This document shows positions 1 through 8,237 of a DNA stretch of 64,000 nucleotides, in pieces. Source of the stretch: JAOUGY01 sp963785075 (lineage in GTDB: Bacteria; Actinomycetota; Acidimicrobiia; Spongiisociales; ZC4RG35). Below the pieces are notes generated by a model. The model was given only the letters and a program-made list of their open reading frames with translations. It had not been told where the DNA came from and did no database searches. The stretch spans positions 62,001 to 126,000 of the forward strand of contig CAWATW010000005.1 of assembly GCA_963785075.1 (NCBI GenBank), written 5' to 3'. The translations under genes were made by a program, and so were the position numbers. Each line of letters opens with the position of its first letter. Position 1 is the first letter of the stretch.

Positions 1-994
1 TCTTGGCTTCGAACCGCAGACCCTCGAACCACGCCCACAGATCGCCGGCGCGGTAGTCACCGGCGTCGAGCGGGGTGACGCCGGCGACGGTCAGACCGTC
101 GATCGGCCGGAACTCGTATTGCCAGCGATTCTGAACCGCCAGGTTCGGAGGTTCTGGCACCTCGGCGGTGGGGAGGGCGTCGTTGGCTGCCGAACCGGTG
201 ACGGTCGTATACGAGAGGACGCCGATGTCGAAGCCGTGGCGGTTGACGATGGCGGGAACTCGAGCCTGCTCGTCATCGAGCCCCGCACCGGTTGCAGGGA
301 GTCCTGCGTCGGCGAGTATTCGGAGCGTCGAGCGAACCCCCGCGTCGCCCCAGTCCGCCGAGTGGTTGTTGCCCAAGGCCACCACGTCCACTCCGAGCGC
401 TTCGAGAGCCGCAGTCGCTTCCTGCGGCGACTGGAGGAGGAAGCGCTTCCCGGTCGCCGCCTCCGTCATGGGGGCGTCGCCCAGGACGGTCTCGAGGTTC
501 ACCATCGAGACGTCTGCCACGGCGAACACCGACGCGACGCCTGCGACCACGGCAGCAGCGCTGGCACCCCCATCGCCGGTCACGACGAGTGGAAGTTGGC
601 CGTCTCGCGATGCCAGGTATCGGCGACCGAACATCGAGTCGCCGGCGAAGTGCATCGCAATGCGAGGCGTGCCGTCCGCTCCCTGCTCCGACCACAGAGC
701 CACCTCGACCGTTCCCACGGTTGCGTCCACCACCACAGGCTCTGACAGGTACCCGGGCGCCTCGATCAGCCCCGCTCGCGGGTCGGTGACGGACAGCTCG
801 ATGACTCCCGCCTCCGCCGGGTGTGTGGTGCGATCCACATCTGTGAAGACAGCGTCGTCGACCGGGGACCCGGACTCGTCGACCACGTCGATCGTCACCC
901 GTATGGGGGTGAGATCGAGCGTCGACGGCTCGAAGCCCCCGATCGAACAGGCGGCGGTCACGCACGCGAGAGCAACGATGGCTAGTTGGCGCAT
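1..994 (-). CDS. CapA-like (PgsA/CapA) lipoprotein, partial
   Basis: The reading frame starts at an ATG (994) and runs off the left edge, giving 331 residues without a stop. The N-terminus is a lipoprotein signal with lipobox VTAAC at residues 12-16. After a beta-rich stretch comes a metallophosphoesterase-like CapA domain: HFAGDSMFGRRYL near residue 115, then VSMVNLETVLGD, ALGNNHSADWGDAG and VLSYTT in the usual CapA order. CapA/PgsA proteins are surface-anchored partners of poly-gamma-glutamate synthesis or hydrolysis. Other actors of that pathway, PgsB and PgsC, lie 10 kb to the right, so a shared role is likely but inferred. The gene is divergent from the hydrolase at 1062. Family confidence is high; the exact reaction is unknown. 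Confidence 0.85.
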   Translation of the reverse strand, partial: MRQLAIVALACVTAACSIGGFEPSTLDLTPIRVTIDVVDESGSPVDDAVFTDVDRTTHPAEAGVIELSVTDPRAGLIEAPGYLSEPVVVDATVGTVEVALWSEQGADGTPRIAMHFAGDSMFGRRYLASRDGQLPLVVTGDGGASAAAVVAGVASVFAVADVSMVNLETVLGDAPMTEAATGKRFLLQSPQEATAALEALGVDVVALGNNHSADWGDAGVRSTLRILADAGLPATGAGLDDEQARVPAIVNRHGFDIGVLSYTTVTGSAANDALPTAEVPEPPNLAVQNRWQYEFRPIDGLTVAGVTPLDAGDYRAGDLWAWFEGLRFEAK

Positions 995-1061
995 CGTTGA
1001 CAGCATCGGCACCCCGCCGAGTGGGCTGGACCCTTTCGGCGCGGCCCGCCAGAATCCCGGC

Positions 1062-2021
1062 GTGCACCCGATCGATCGCCTGGCAACGATTCTCATGAGG
1101 CTGGACCGGCGCCGACTCGGCATCTTCCCGGAAGGCTGGGGCGATCCCTCGACTCTCGAGATGATCGGTTCCTCGCCACGGCCCGAAGATCCGATACCCG
1201 AGCTCGACGTGGTGTGGGGCCGCAAGGAGGAGCATCGCGGCCTCCGAGTTCGGCGCGGCACGTTCGCAAGCCCCGTCTCTGATCGGCTCCCGCTCGAGTG
1301 CCGGCCAGTTCCGATCGAACTCGTGGAGCCGGCGGCGGGTACCGACCGCATGGTGCTGCTCATGGCCGCATGGAACGATCACGGCTTCACGACACGGCGA
1401 AAGCTGGCGACTCTGCTCGCCGAGCGTGGAATCGGAGCCGCCATGGTCGACATCCCGTTCTACGGCGGTCGACGGCTGACTGCCCATCCAGCACAGGCGA
1501 TCCGCACGGTTGCCGACTTCATGGTGATGGGTCATGGGGCGCTGCACGAGGCGCGAGCCCTGTTGGCGATGTTCAACTCGAACCATGCCCCCGGCGTGTC
1601 CGGATACTCGATGGGCGGCAACATGGCGGCATTGGTCTCCGCATCGATGCCCTTCCCGGTGGCAACCGCACCGCACGCAGCTTCACACTCCCCCGGACCG
1701 GTGTACCTCGATGGCGTCTTGTCGACTGCCGTCGACTGGGCGGCTCTGGGAGGCGCAGACGCTCGCGACCGCTTGCGGACCATGCTGTCGGAGGTGTCGG
1801 TGCTCGCAACAGACCCCCTCCCGCATCACGCCGCCGCCGTCCTGGTGGCCGCACGGAGGGACGGATTCGTCCCGGTGTCTGCGACAGAGGCACTCCATCA
1901 CCATTGGACCGGCAGCGAGCTCATCTGGGTCGATGCCGGGCACGCGTCGTTGCTCGGCCGTCACCGTCCGGAACTCGCCGACTCGGTCGTCCGCGCCTTC
2001 GACCGGCTCGCCCGGTCCTAG
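1062..2021 (+). CDS. ABHD18-like alpha/beta hydrolase (DUF2048 type)
   Basis: A protein of 319 residues with an alpha/beta-hydrolase fold. The early motif GIFPEGWGDP and the nucleophile elbow GYSMGG (near residue 190) resemble the ABHD18/DUF2048 family of uncharacterised hydrolases. A possible acid is in the stretch VAARRDGFVP and the histidine in DAGHASLLG near the C-terminus, completing a Ser-Asp-His set. No signal peptide is seen, so it should be cytosolic. I chose the GTG at 1062, which has the weak -10-like CAGAAT six bases upstream; an in-frame ATG at 1095 is the alternative. plsC follows after 11 bases, so a lipid substrate is plausible but unproven. Confidence 0.75.
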   Translation: MHPIDRLATILMRLDRRRLGIFPEGWGDPSTLEMIGSSPRPEDPIPELDVVWGRKEEHRGLRVRRGTFASPVSDRLPLECRPVPIELVEPAAGTDRMVLLMAAWNDHGFTTRRKLATLLAERGIGAAMVDIPFYGGRRLTAHPAQAIRTVADFMVMGHGALHEARALLAMFNSNHAPGVSGYSMGGNMAALVSASMPFPVATAPHAASHSPGPVYLDGVLSTAVDWAALGGADARDRLRTMLSEVSVLATDPLPHHAAAVLVAARRDGFVPVSATEALHHHWTGSELIWVDAGHASLLGRHRPELADSVVRAFDRLARS

Positions 2022-2032
2022 ACTTTCCGGTG

Positions 2033-2764
2033 GTGAAACGCGCGCTTCAATGGATTCTCACGATCCCGTTCTGGGTGGCGTTCGGGCTGTGCCTGGTGTT
2101 GTTCGACGTCGCCGGGCGGATCACTCGGCCGTTCAGCCTGCGGGCCTTCGAGACGGTGATGGGCGCGCTGCAACGATCCTTGATGGCCACCTTTTCGATC
2201 CTCGGAACGAAGGTCATCGTCGAGCGGGATCCCGCCATCCAGCCCAACACCGGCTACGTCATCATCTCCAACCACCAGAGCCTCATCGACATCGTCATGA
2301 TCGGCGGGTTGTTGTTCACGAACTATCCCAAGTACGTGGCCAAGGCCGAACTCGGCAGGTGGATTCCATCGGTTTCGCTCAACTTGAAGCACGGCGGAAA
2401 TGCCCTGATCGACCGGGGTGATCGCTCACAGTCGATCCGAGCGATCATCGCCATGGCCAAACGGGCTCAGGAACGCAACGTGAGCGTGGTGATCTTCCCG
2501 GAAGGGACCCGATCTCGGACCGGCGAATTGGGACCGTTCCGCCCCGCAGGGAGTGCGGCCCTTCTCAAGGCCGCCGATCGGCTTCCCGTGATCCCGACCG
2601 CAATCGGAGGGTCGTGGCGCCTCCACAAGTTGTGGCCGGCTCCGGTCGGTGAGACCGTGCACATTCGCTTCGGTGCCCCGATCGCACGATCGCGCGGAGA
2701 CCACGAAGCGCTCCTGGAGGCATCACACGCCTTCATCCAGCAGGCGCTCGACTCGTGGGCATAG
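2033..2764 (+). CDS. plsC: 1-acyl-sn-glycerol-3-phosphate acyltransferase (PlsC family)
   Basis: A 243-residue membrane-associated acyltransferase that adds the second acyl chain to lysophosphatidic acid in phospholipid synthesis. An N-terminal hydrophobic helix (about residues 5-25) is followed by the PlsC motifs: NHQSLID (the HX4D catalytic motif, near residue 82), then KHGGNALIDRGD and FPEGTRSRTGELGPF, ending with VIPTAIGG. Two adjacent GTG codons (2030, 2033) can start it. TAGACT at 2019-2024 overlaps the preceding stop and would be a suitable -10 for a leaderless transcript. The strand-converging neighbour is galE, 51 bases away. Confidence 0.9.
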   Translation: MKRALQWILTIPFWVAFGLCLVLFDVAGRITRPFSLRAFETVMGALQRSLMATFSILGTKVIVERDPAIQPNTGYVIISNHQSLIDIVMIGGLLFTNYPKYVAKAELGRWIPSVSLNLKHGGNALIDRGDRSQSIRAIIAMAKRAQERNVSVVIFPEGTRSRTGELGPFRPAGSAALLKAADRLPVIPTAIGGSWRLHKLWPAPVGETVHIRFGAPIARSRGDHEALLEASHAFIQQALDSWA

Positions 2765-2815
2765 TCATCATCCGACCCCGGCTGTCACGATGGGAGCATG
2801 CCTCGAGCGGCCGGC

Positions 2816-3829
2816 TCAATCGTCGAGTCGAAGGGCGTATTGCTGCCAGCGCCAGCTGTCCGCGCACATGTCATCGAGAGTCCTCTCGGCCTTCCACCCC
2901 AACTCTCGCCACGCTTTCGTGACCTCGGCCCAGGTCGCGGCCACATCGCCCGGCCTCCGTCCCGTGATCTCGTAGGGAATCCGAACGTGTGTCGCTCGCT
3001 CGAAGGCCGAGACGAGTTCCAGAACGCTCGTCCCGTGTCCGGTTCCCAGATTCCAGATGTGCAGACCTGGATCTGACGCGAGCCTATCCAAAGCCGCCAG
3101 GTGGCCCTTGGCGAGATCGACGACATGGATGTAGTCGCGGACTCCGGTGCCATCGGGAGTCGGGTAGTCGTTGCCGAATACGCTCAGCTTGGGCAACGCT
3201 TCGGCGGCGACCTGCGAGATGTATGGCATGAGGTTGTTGGGGACGTCGCTGGGGTCCTCTCCGATGATCCCGCTCGGGTGAGCCCCGACCGGATTGAAGT
3301 AACGCAGCAATGCGACGTTCCATGCGCCATCGGAGTCGTGTAGGTGCCTGAGAATCTGCTCGATCATGAGCTTGGTCCAGCCGTACGGATTCGTAGGCGG
3401 CTTCGTCGGTGTGGCTTCGGTGACGGGTACGTCGTCCGGGTCGCCGTACACCGTCGCCGACGAGCTGAAGACGAACGTCCGTACCGCATGGCGGTCCAGC
3501 ACGCGCAGCAGTGTCACCGACCCCGCGACGTTGGCGTCGTAGTAGTCGAGCGGGTGGGCGACGCTCTCCCCCACCGCCTTCAAGCCGGCGAAGTGCACGC
3601 ACGCCTCGAACCCGGCGCCGGCAACCACGGCTTCGAGCGCTGCCTCGTCCCGGATGTCCGCCTGGACGAAGTCGGGGGTCAACCCGGTGATCTCGCCGAT
3701 GCGTTCCACCACGGAGCGCTTCGAATTGTCGAGGCTGTCGATGATCGCCACATCGTGTCCGGCAAGGACGAGCTCGACGACGGTGTGACTTCCGATGTAC
3801 CCGGTGCCCCCGGTGACCAAGACGCGCAT
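2816..3829 (-). CDS. galE: UDP-glucose 4-epimerase
   Basis: A 337-residue short-chain dehydrogenase-type epimerase that interconverts UDP-glucose and UDP-galactose for surface glycan synthesis. The NAD-binding GGTGYIGSH lies at residues 7-15. SSSATVYG and the catalytic YGWTK (Tyr-X3-Lys) follow near residue 150, then the sugar-binding NYFNPVGAHPSG-like region reads RYFNPVGAHPSG and YPTPDGTGVRDYIHV. Length is normal for GalE. It is monocistronic and starts at an ATG with TAAGCT six bases upstream, which suggests a leaderless mRNA. Confidence 0.93.
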   Translation of the reverse strand: MRVLVTGGTGYIGSHTVVELVLAGHDVAIIDSLDNSKRSVVERIGEITGLTPDFVQADIRDEAALEAVVAGAGFEACVHFAGLKAVGESVAHPLDYYDANVAGSVTLLRVLDRHAVRTFVFSSSATVYGDPDDVPVTEATPTKPPTNPYGWTKLMIEQILRHLHDSDGAWNVALLRYFNPVGAHPSGIIGEDPSDVPNNLMPYISQVAAEALPKLSVFGNDYPTPDGTGVRDYIHVVDLAKGHLAALDRLASDPGLHIWNLGTGHGTSVLELVSAFERATHVRIPYEITGRRPGDVAATWAEVTKAWRELGWKAERTLDDMCADSWRWQQYALRLDD

Positions 3830-3835
3830 TCACAA

Positions 3836-3841
3836 AGCTTA
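3836..3841 (-). promoter_or_regulatory. -10 hexamer of galE (leaderless)
   Basis: TAAGCT read on the minus strand, six bases before the galE ATG. That spacing places the transcription start at or next to the start codon. No Shine-Dalgarno sequence is visible. Confidence 0.4.
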
Positions 3842-3900
3842 CGGCGTGGCATGATGGCGGGGTTCACGCCCTCGATGGGCACGCTGAACGGGGGGTTTTC

Positions 3901-5361
3901 ATGAAGGTACGACGTTCGGGTCATGTCGCGGTGTGGATTGCCTTGTTGCTCGCGCTCGTGCCGGCTCTCCCGGCGCTCGGCGACCATGACATCAGGATTC
4001 CCTTCGAAGACATCTACGAGCTGCCGGAGGATGCCGAGGAGGATGCCGAACCGCCCGGCGCCTGGGCCGACTTCGTGGACGCTCGCGACGATGACAATCG
4101 CACGATTGCGATCGACGGCTTCCGAGGCGACGGGGTGCGTGTCACGATACCTGCGTACACCAATCGGGGTATCGGCGGCATCCTCAGGCTCGACCCGACA
4201 CCCGACGAAGCATGGTTCCGGTACTACCTCCGGCTCGACACTTGGAGAGCGTCGTCGTCGGGCAAGCTTCCCGGGTTGGCCGGGCTCTACTCGTCGTCCG
4301 CTCGCGGGTGCATCCCGTCGACGGAGTCGAGCCCTGGATGGTCGGCTCGGACGATGTTCGAGGCAACCGGCACCGAAGGCGCGGGCCCCGGCCAGGTCCG
4401 CCTCGGAACCTATCTGTACCACCTCGACCAGGAAGGCACGTGCGGCGACCAGATCCTCTGGCAACCGGGCGTCATTCAACAGGACAGATGGTATTGCATC
4501 GAGGGCCACGTCGAAATGAACACACCGGGTCAGAACGATGGCCGGGTCGACGCGTGGGTCGACGGTACAGCCGCGCTCCGGTGGCCCGACGTTGCGTTGC
4601 GGAGGGCGGACGAGGCCGACATCGGCGCCCGTCACTTCTGGGCGAACATCTACTTCGGGGGATCGGTCGTGAACGCCAGCAACCTCACCTCTAGCGTCGA
4701 TGAGTTGGTGTTCTCACACACGGGTCGTGTCGGATGCCTCGACCCGTTCTCCGATGACAACGACAGCGAACACGAAGCCGACCTCGACGAGTTGTATGCC
4801 CGCAGCGTCTTCCTCGGGTGCGGAGAGCGGCTGTCGTGCGCCGGTGACTCGATCACCCGGGGCGAGATGGCAGCACTCCTCGATCGAGCGCTTCGCCTCC
4901 CGGACGGACTGGACGCCTTTGCAGATGACGAAGACCACTTCGCCGAGGCCTCCATCAACGCGCTGGCGGCGGCCGGTGTCGCTCGGGGTTGTACGGCCAC
5001 GAGCTTCTGTCCGGAGGACCCTGTGACGCGTGGGCAGATGGCGGCCTTCCTGGTGAGGGCTTTCCACTATGCCGATGGAGTAGGAGCCGACATGTTCTCG
5101 GACGACTCGAATTCGGTCTTCGAAACCGACATCGACCGACTCGCCACTGCCGGGGTGACCCGTGGTTGCAACCCGCCCGACAACACCGCGTTCTGCCCCG
5201 ACGCAGAGGTGACCCGCGGCCAGATGGCGACCTTCCTTCGTCGGGCGTTGGGCTTCCCATTGGCGGCCGCCAACGTCGGCCTGGCCGATGAGCGCCTGGG
5301 AGTGGCCGTTCCCAACCGTTTCGAAGGCGATGACGAGGAACCGGCGCCGATTCTCGATTGA
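3901..5361 (+). CDS. Secreted protein: beta-sandwich domain plus three SLH-like repeats
   Basis: A 486-residue exported protein. A signal peptide of about 27 residues (AWIALLLALVPALPALG) precedes a lectin- or polysaccharide-lyase-like beta-sandwich of about 200 residues, containing DEAWFRYYLRLD, SGKLPGLAG, GWSARTMFEATG and RWYCIEGHVEMN. This pattern is reminiscent of polysaccharide lyase family 14-type domains, but that is only inferred. Three repeats follow from about residue 280, each ending in an S-layer-homology-like signature such as VTRGQMAAFLVRA and each holding a Gly-Cys ... Cys pair that could form a disulfide. A Shine-Dalgarno-like GGGGGG sits a few bases before the ATG. A paralogue follows directly at 5436. 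It probably binds cell-wall or external glycan. Confidence 0.8.
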   Translation: MKVRRSGHVAVWIALLLALVPALPALGDHDIRIPFEDIYELPEDAEEDAEPPGAWADFVDARDDDNRTIAIDGFRGDGVRVTIPAYTNRGIGGILRLDPTPDEAWFRYYLRLDTWRASSSGKLPGLAGLYSSSARGCIPSTESSPGWSARTMFEATGTEGAGPGQVRLGTYLYHLDQEGTCGDQILWQPGVIQQDRWYCIEGHVEMNTPGQNDGRVDAWVDGTAALRWPDVALRRADEADIGARHFWANIYFGGSVVNASNLTSSVDELVFSHTGRVGCLDPFSDDNDSEHEADLDELYARSVFLGCGERLSCAGDSITRGEMAALLDRALRLPDGLDAFADDEDHFAEASINALAAAGVARGCTATSFCPEDPVTRGQMAAFLVRAFHYADGVGADMFSDDSNSVFETDIDRLATAGVTRGCNPPDNTAFCPDAEVTRGQMATFLRRALGFPLAAANVGLADERLGVAVPNRFEGDDEEPAPILD

Positions 5362-5365
5362 GCCC

Positions 5366-5409
5366 TCCGACCCATTCCTGAGGTCGGAACCTCCACTCGG
5401 GAACCGAGT
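5366..5409 (+). terminator. Two hairpins between the SLH-like paralogues
   Basis: TCCGACC (5366-5372) pairs with GGTCGGA (5382-5388), and ACTCGG (5395-5400) pairs with CCGAGT (5404-5409) across a GAA loop, followed by a short T run. The arrangement fits a weak intrinsic terminator between the two paralogous genes. Confidence 0.4.
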
Positions 5410-5435
5410 TTGACGACGATGTCGTTGTGACTCCC

Positions 5436-6785
5436 GTGAGCGACCCGAGACCCTGGACTGTGGCATTGGCGCTGGTTGTCCTGCTGTGGGCATCCGTGCC
5501 TGCGTCTGCCGCGGTGGTGCTGGAACACTTCGATGGATCCGATACGGGGCCCACGGATTCGGGATACCGCGGTGGCGCCCTCGCCGTCAGCGTTTCCGAA
5601 GGATCACATTGGGGTCTCGGCCAGTTCGAAGCGGTGCCCGGGAGCCCCGATGAGGCGTGGTTCCGATACATGCTGTCGCTCGATCGGTGGGAGCCGAGTC
5701 AGTCGGGCAAGCTTCCGGGATTTGCCAGCCTCAGAAGCGGAACCGCTCGAGGTTGCGTTCCAGCCACCGAACGGTTCCCCGGCTGGTCGGCTCGGATGAT
5801 GTACCGGCCGGTGGGATCCGCGGGAGCAGGGGCCGGGCAGAGCCGGGTCGGGTATTACGTCTACCACCTCGATCAGGCCAAGGACTGCGGCGAGATATTG
5901 GAGTGGAACGACAACGCCGTCCTCACTCCCGGGCAGTGGTACTGCATCGAAGGCCACATCCGTCTCAACGATCCCGAGGGCTCCGATGGGCGGATCGAAG
6001 GCTGGGTCGATGGAGAGAGTGCATTCGTCCGCGACGATCTCAGGTTCCGAGTGGATGCCGGTGTGGGTGTCGATGACCTGTGGATGAACGTCTACTCGGG
6101 CGGGAAGCAGCCGTCGCCCGAGTCCCTGCGTCTCCGCCTGGACGAAGTGGCGATCTCGACCTCGAGCAGGCTGGGTTGTCCCGACGCCTTCGACGACGAC
6201 GAGACCGATCCCAACGAGCAGGCCATGAACCGTCTGGCCGATCTCGGGGTCTTCCAAGGATGCGGCACGTTTCTCGCATGCCCCGATCGATTGATCACGC
6301 GGGGAGATCTGTTTGGCATGATCGCCGGCGCAGTCGATTTCGCCCCGGGGCCGGACGCATTCACAGACGACGACGGTCATCCTTCCGAGGATGGCATCGA
6401 TGCCCTGGCGGCCGCAGGAGTGGTGCTCGGATGCGCTCGCGACATCGTCTGTCCCGATGACCCGATCAGTCGCGCCGACGCCGCACGAATCATCGCCGAT
6501 GCCTTCGACCTGCCGCCTGGCGAGAACGTCAGGTTCAGCGACGTCCACGATCCTGTGATGTTGGCGGCCACCGCTGCCCTGGCGTCCGCAGGTGTGAGCG
6601 ACGGCGGCTGCGGTCCCGGCAGGTTCTGCCCCGACGCAGCCCTCACGCGATCACAGGCTGCTGCGTTGATCGCAAACGCCGTCGCTCAGGACCGGGTGCA
6701 GTCTCCGGTCTCCGGGCGGCTCAGACGCCCGACCCTCGACGAAGCGCTCACGCGGCAGTTCTCGTTCCGCCGATTCGTGGAGTGA
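5436..6785 (+). CDS. Secreted beta-sandwich plus SLH-like protein, paralogue of the preceding gene
   Basis: A protein of about 449 residues with the same architecture as its upstream neighbour: signal peptide (LALVVLLWASVPASA), one beta-sandwich domain (DEAWFRYMLSLDRW, SGKLPGFASL, GWSARMMYRPVGSAG, QWYCIEGHIRLN) and three C-terminal SLH-like repeats. The repeats are more diverged here (ITRGDLFGMIAGA, ISRADAARIIADA, LTRSQAAALIANA) but keep the Cys pairs. The two genes are a tandem duplication. I prefer the GTG at 5436; the in-frame GTG at 5427 is an alternative. The duplication suggests that related but different glycans are recognised, which is an inference. Confidence 0.78.
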   Translation: MSDPRPWTVALALVVLLWASVPASAAVVLEHFDGSDTGPTDSGYRGGALAVSVSEGSHWGLGQFEAVPGSPDEAWFRYMLSLDRWEPSQSGKLPGFASLRSGTARGCVPATERFPGWSARMMYRPVGSAGAGAGQSRVGYYVYHLDQAKDCGEILEWNDNAVLTPGQWYCIEGHIRLNDPEGSDGRIEGWVDGESAFVRDDLRFRVDAGVGVDDLWMNVYSGGKQPSPESLRLRLDEVAISTSSRLGCPDAFDDDETDPNEQAMNRLADLGVFQGCGTFLACPDRLITRGDLFGMIAGAVDFAPGPDAFTDDDGHPSEDGIDALAAAGVVLGCARDIVCPDDPISRADAARIIADAFDLPPGENVRFSDVHDPVMLAATAALASAGVSDGGCGPGRFCPDAALTRSQAAALIANAVAQDRVQSPVSGRLRRPTLDEALTRQFSFRRFVE

Positions 6786-6791
6786 CAGACG

Positions 6792-6797
6792 TAGGAT
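6792..6797 (+). promoter_or_regulatory. -10 hexamer of mvaB (leaderless)
   Basis: TAGGAT lies seven bases before the ATG at 6805, the spacing expected when transcription starts at the A of the start codon. No Shine-Dalgarno sequence is present. Confidence 0.55.
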
Positions 6798-6804
6798 CGG
6801 GCGC

Positions 6805-7737
6805 ATGACCGATCCCCTCGGCGAGGTGGAGATCGTCGACGTCTCTCCTCGCGACGGCCTGCAGAACGAGAAGACCCTCCTGGGCACCGTCACCAAGGTG
6901 GATTTGATCTCGCGGCTGATCGACGCGGGCGTGCGCAGGCTGGAGGCGACATCATTCGTTCACCCGTCGCGCGTACCTGCCATGGCCGACGCCGAAGCGG
7001 TCATGCAGGCGGTGCCGCGCAACCGTGGCGTCTCGTACATCGGACTCGTGCTCAATGAGCGTGGACTCGAGAGAGCGATCGCGGCCGGATGCGACGAAGT
7101 TGCCTATGCCGTCGTGGTGACGGATACCTTTTCACATCGCAACCAAGGCACCACCCGGGACCAGGGCGTCGAAGTCTGGCACCGGGTCGCCACCCGGGCC
7201 AAGGAGCATGGAGTCGCGCCTTCGTTGGTGGTTTCCGTTGCCTTTGGCTGTCCCTACGAGGGTGAGGTACCGGTCGAGAGGGTGGTCGAGACCGTGGAAG
7301 CCTGCATGGAGGTCGAACCGTCTCGGCTCAGTCTGGCCGACACGATCGGAGTGGCAACACCTCGAGACGTGACCGAGCGGATCGGTGCCATCGCTCCTGT
7401 GGTGCCCGATGGGGTGCAGTTGGGAACGCACTTCCACAACACCCGCAACACGGGTATGGCCAATGCCTACTCGGCATTGGAGGCGGGCGTTCGCAGCTTC
7501 GATGCCAGCCTCGGCGGTGTCGGGGGTTGTCCGTTCGCTCCGAACGCAACCGGCAACATCTGCACAGAGGACCTGGTGTTCATGCTGCACCGAATGGGCA
7601 TCTCCACCGGCCTCGATCTGGACGCCCTGGCCGCCACCGCCAACTGGCTTCGATCGCACCTCGGTGACTCGGTTGTCGGCCTGTACTCGAAGGCAGGGCC
7701 GTTCCCGATGTCGGTTCAGGACCCGGCCGGACCCTGA
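6805..7737 (+). CDS. mvaB: Hydroxymethylglutaryl-CoA lyase
   Basis: A 310-residue TIM-barrel enzyme of the HMGL-like family. It cleaves 3-hydroxy-3-methylglutaryl-CoA to acetyl-CoA and acetoacetate, the last step of leucine breakdown. The N-terminal active-site motif SPRDGLQNEK is at residues 13-22, GTHFHNTRNTG provides metal-binding His residues near 210, and the family signature GGVGGCPFAPNATGN with its catalytic Cys follows near 235. Length is typical. The C-terminus overlaps the convergent HIT gene by 22 bases. No other leucine-degradation gene adjoins it. Confidence 0.92.
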   Translation: MTDPLGEVEIVDVSPRDGLQNEKTLLGTVTKVDLISRLIDAGVRRLEATSFVHPSRVPAMADAEAVMQAVPRNRGVSYIGLVLNERGLERAIAAGCDEVAYAVVVTDTFSHRNQGTTRDQGVEVWHRVATRAKEHGVAPSLVVSVAFGCPYEGEVPVERVVETVEACMEVEPSRLSLADTIGVATPRDVTERIGAIAPVVPDGVQLGTHFHNTRNTGMANAYSALEAGVRSFDASLGGVGGCPFAPNATGNICTEDLVFMLHRMGISTGLDLDALAATANWLRSHLGDSVVGLYSKAGPFPMSVQDPAGP

Positions 7738-8153
7738 TCGCTCACACCCGCCGCACCTGCCTCCCGCAGGGCGGCCCGGATGCGATGTGCAGCCTCGTCG
7801 AGCTCCTCACGACTGGCAGAACCGGCGTTCGCAAAATCGAGATCGCTCACGCCCCAGATCGGGACGACGTGGAGATGCATGTGTGGGACTTCGAGTCCGG
7901 CCAGCATCAGGCCCACCTTCTCCGGATTCCACGAAGCATCGATCGCTCGACCAATCTGTTGGGCGACGTCGAATAGATGATCCCGGAGGTCGCTCGGACA
8001 ATCGAGCCAGTGATCGATCTCGTCGCGTGGCACAACCAGCGTGTGTCCCGGTTGGAGCGGATTGATCGACAGGAAGGCGACACAGTGGTCGTCCTTCCAC
8101 ACGAAGGTCCCTGGAAGAGCGCCATCGATGATGCGTGTGAAGATCGTCGGCAT
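7716..8153 (-). CDS. HIT family protein
   Basis: A 145-residue nucleotide hydrolase or transferase of the histidine-triad family. The triad HMHLHVVP is near residue 96, and the N-terminal segment (IIDGALPGTFVWKDD) and FLSINPLQPGHTLVVPR are typical HIT sequences. Proteins of this kind hydrolyse AMP-linked or dinucleoside polyphosphate substrates; the substrate here is unknown. Its 3' end overlaps the end of mvaB. TAACCT six bases before the ATG suggests leaderless expression. Confidence 0.88.
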   Translation of the reverse strand: MPTIFTRIIDGALPGTFVWKDDHCVAFLSINPLQPGHTLVVPRDEIDHWLDCPSDLRDHLFDVAQQIGRAIDASWNPEKVGLMLAGLEVPHMHLHVVPIWGVSDLDFANAGSASREELDEAAHRIRAALREAGAAGVSDQGPAGS

Positions 8154-8159
8154 CCGTCG

Positions 8160-8165
8160 AGGTTA
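8160..8165 (-). promoter_or_regulatory. -10 hexamer of the HIT gene (leaderless)
   Basis: TAACCT on the minus strand, six bases upstream of the ATG at 8153. Confidence 0.4.
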
Positions 8166-8192
8166 CTCAGCTGACGGAAGCGACACCGGTCC

Positions 8193-8230
8193 GTGGAGTT
8201 CCCTGTCGCCAAGGCGGCCGGGAACTCCAC
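8193..8230 (-). terminator. Strong inverted repeat after the DUF4389 gene
   Basis: GTGGAGTTCCC (8193-8203) and GGGAACTCCAC (8220-8230) are a perfect 11-bp inverted repeat, and CGCC/GGCG inside the loop can extend the stem. It lies eight bases beyond the stop of the leftward DUF4389 gene and before the HIT promoter. A terminator lacking a U tract is the likeliest role; a protein-binding operator is possible. Confidence 0.5.
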
Positions 8231-8237
8231 GATGAGC

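Noticed and set aside
273..1676. Long leftward frame of 467 codons opposite the CapA-like and hydrolase genes
   Set aside because: Arg/Gly/His-rich translation without motifs; it crosses two divergent genes with clear families.
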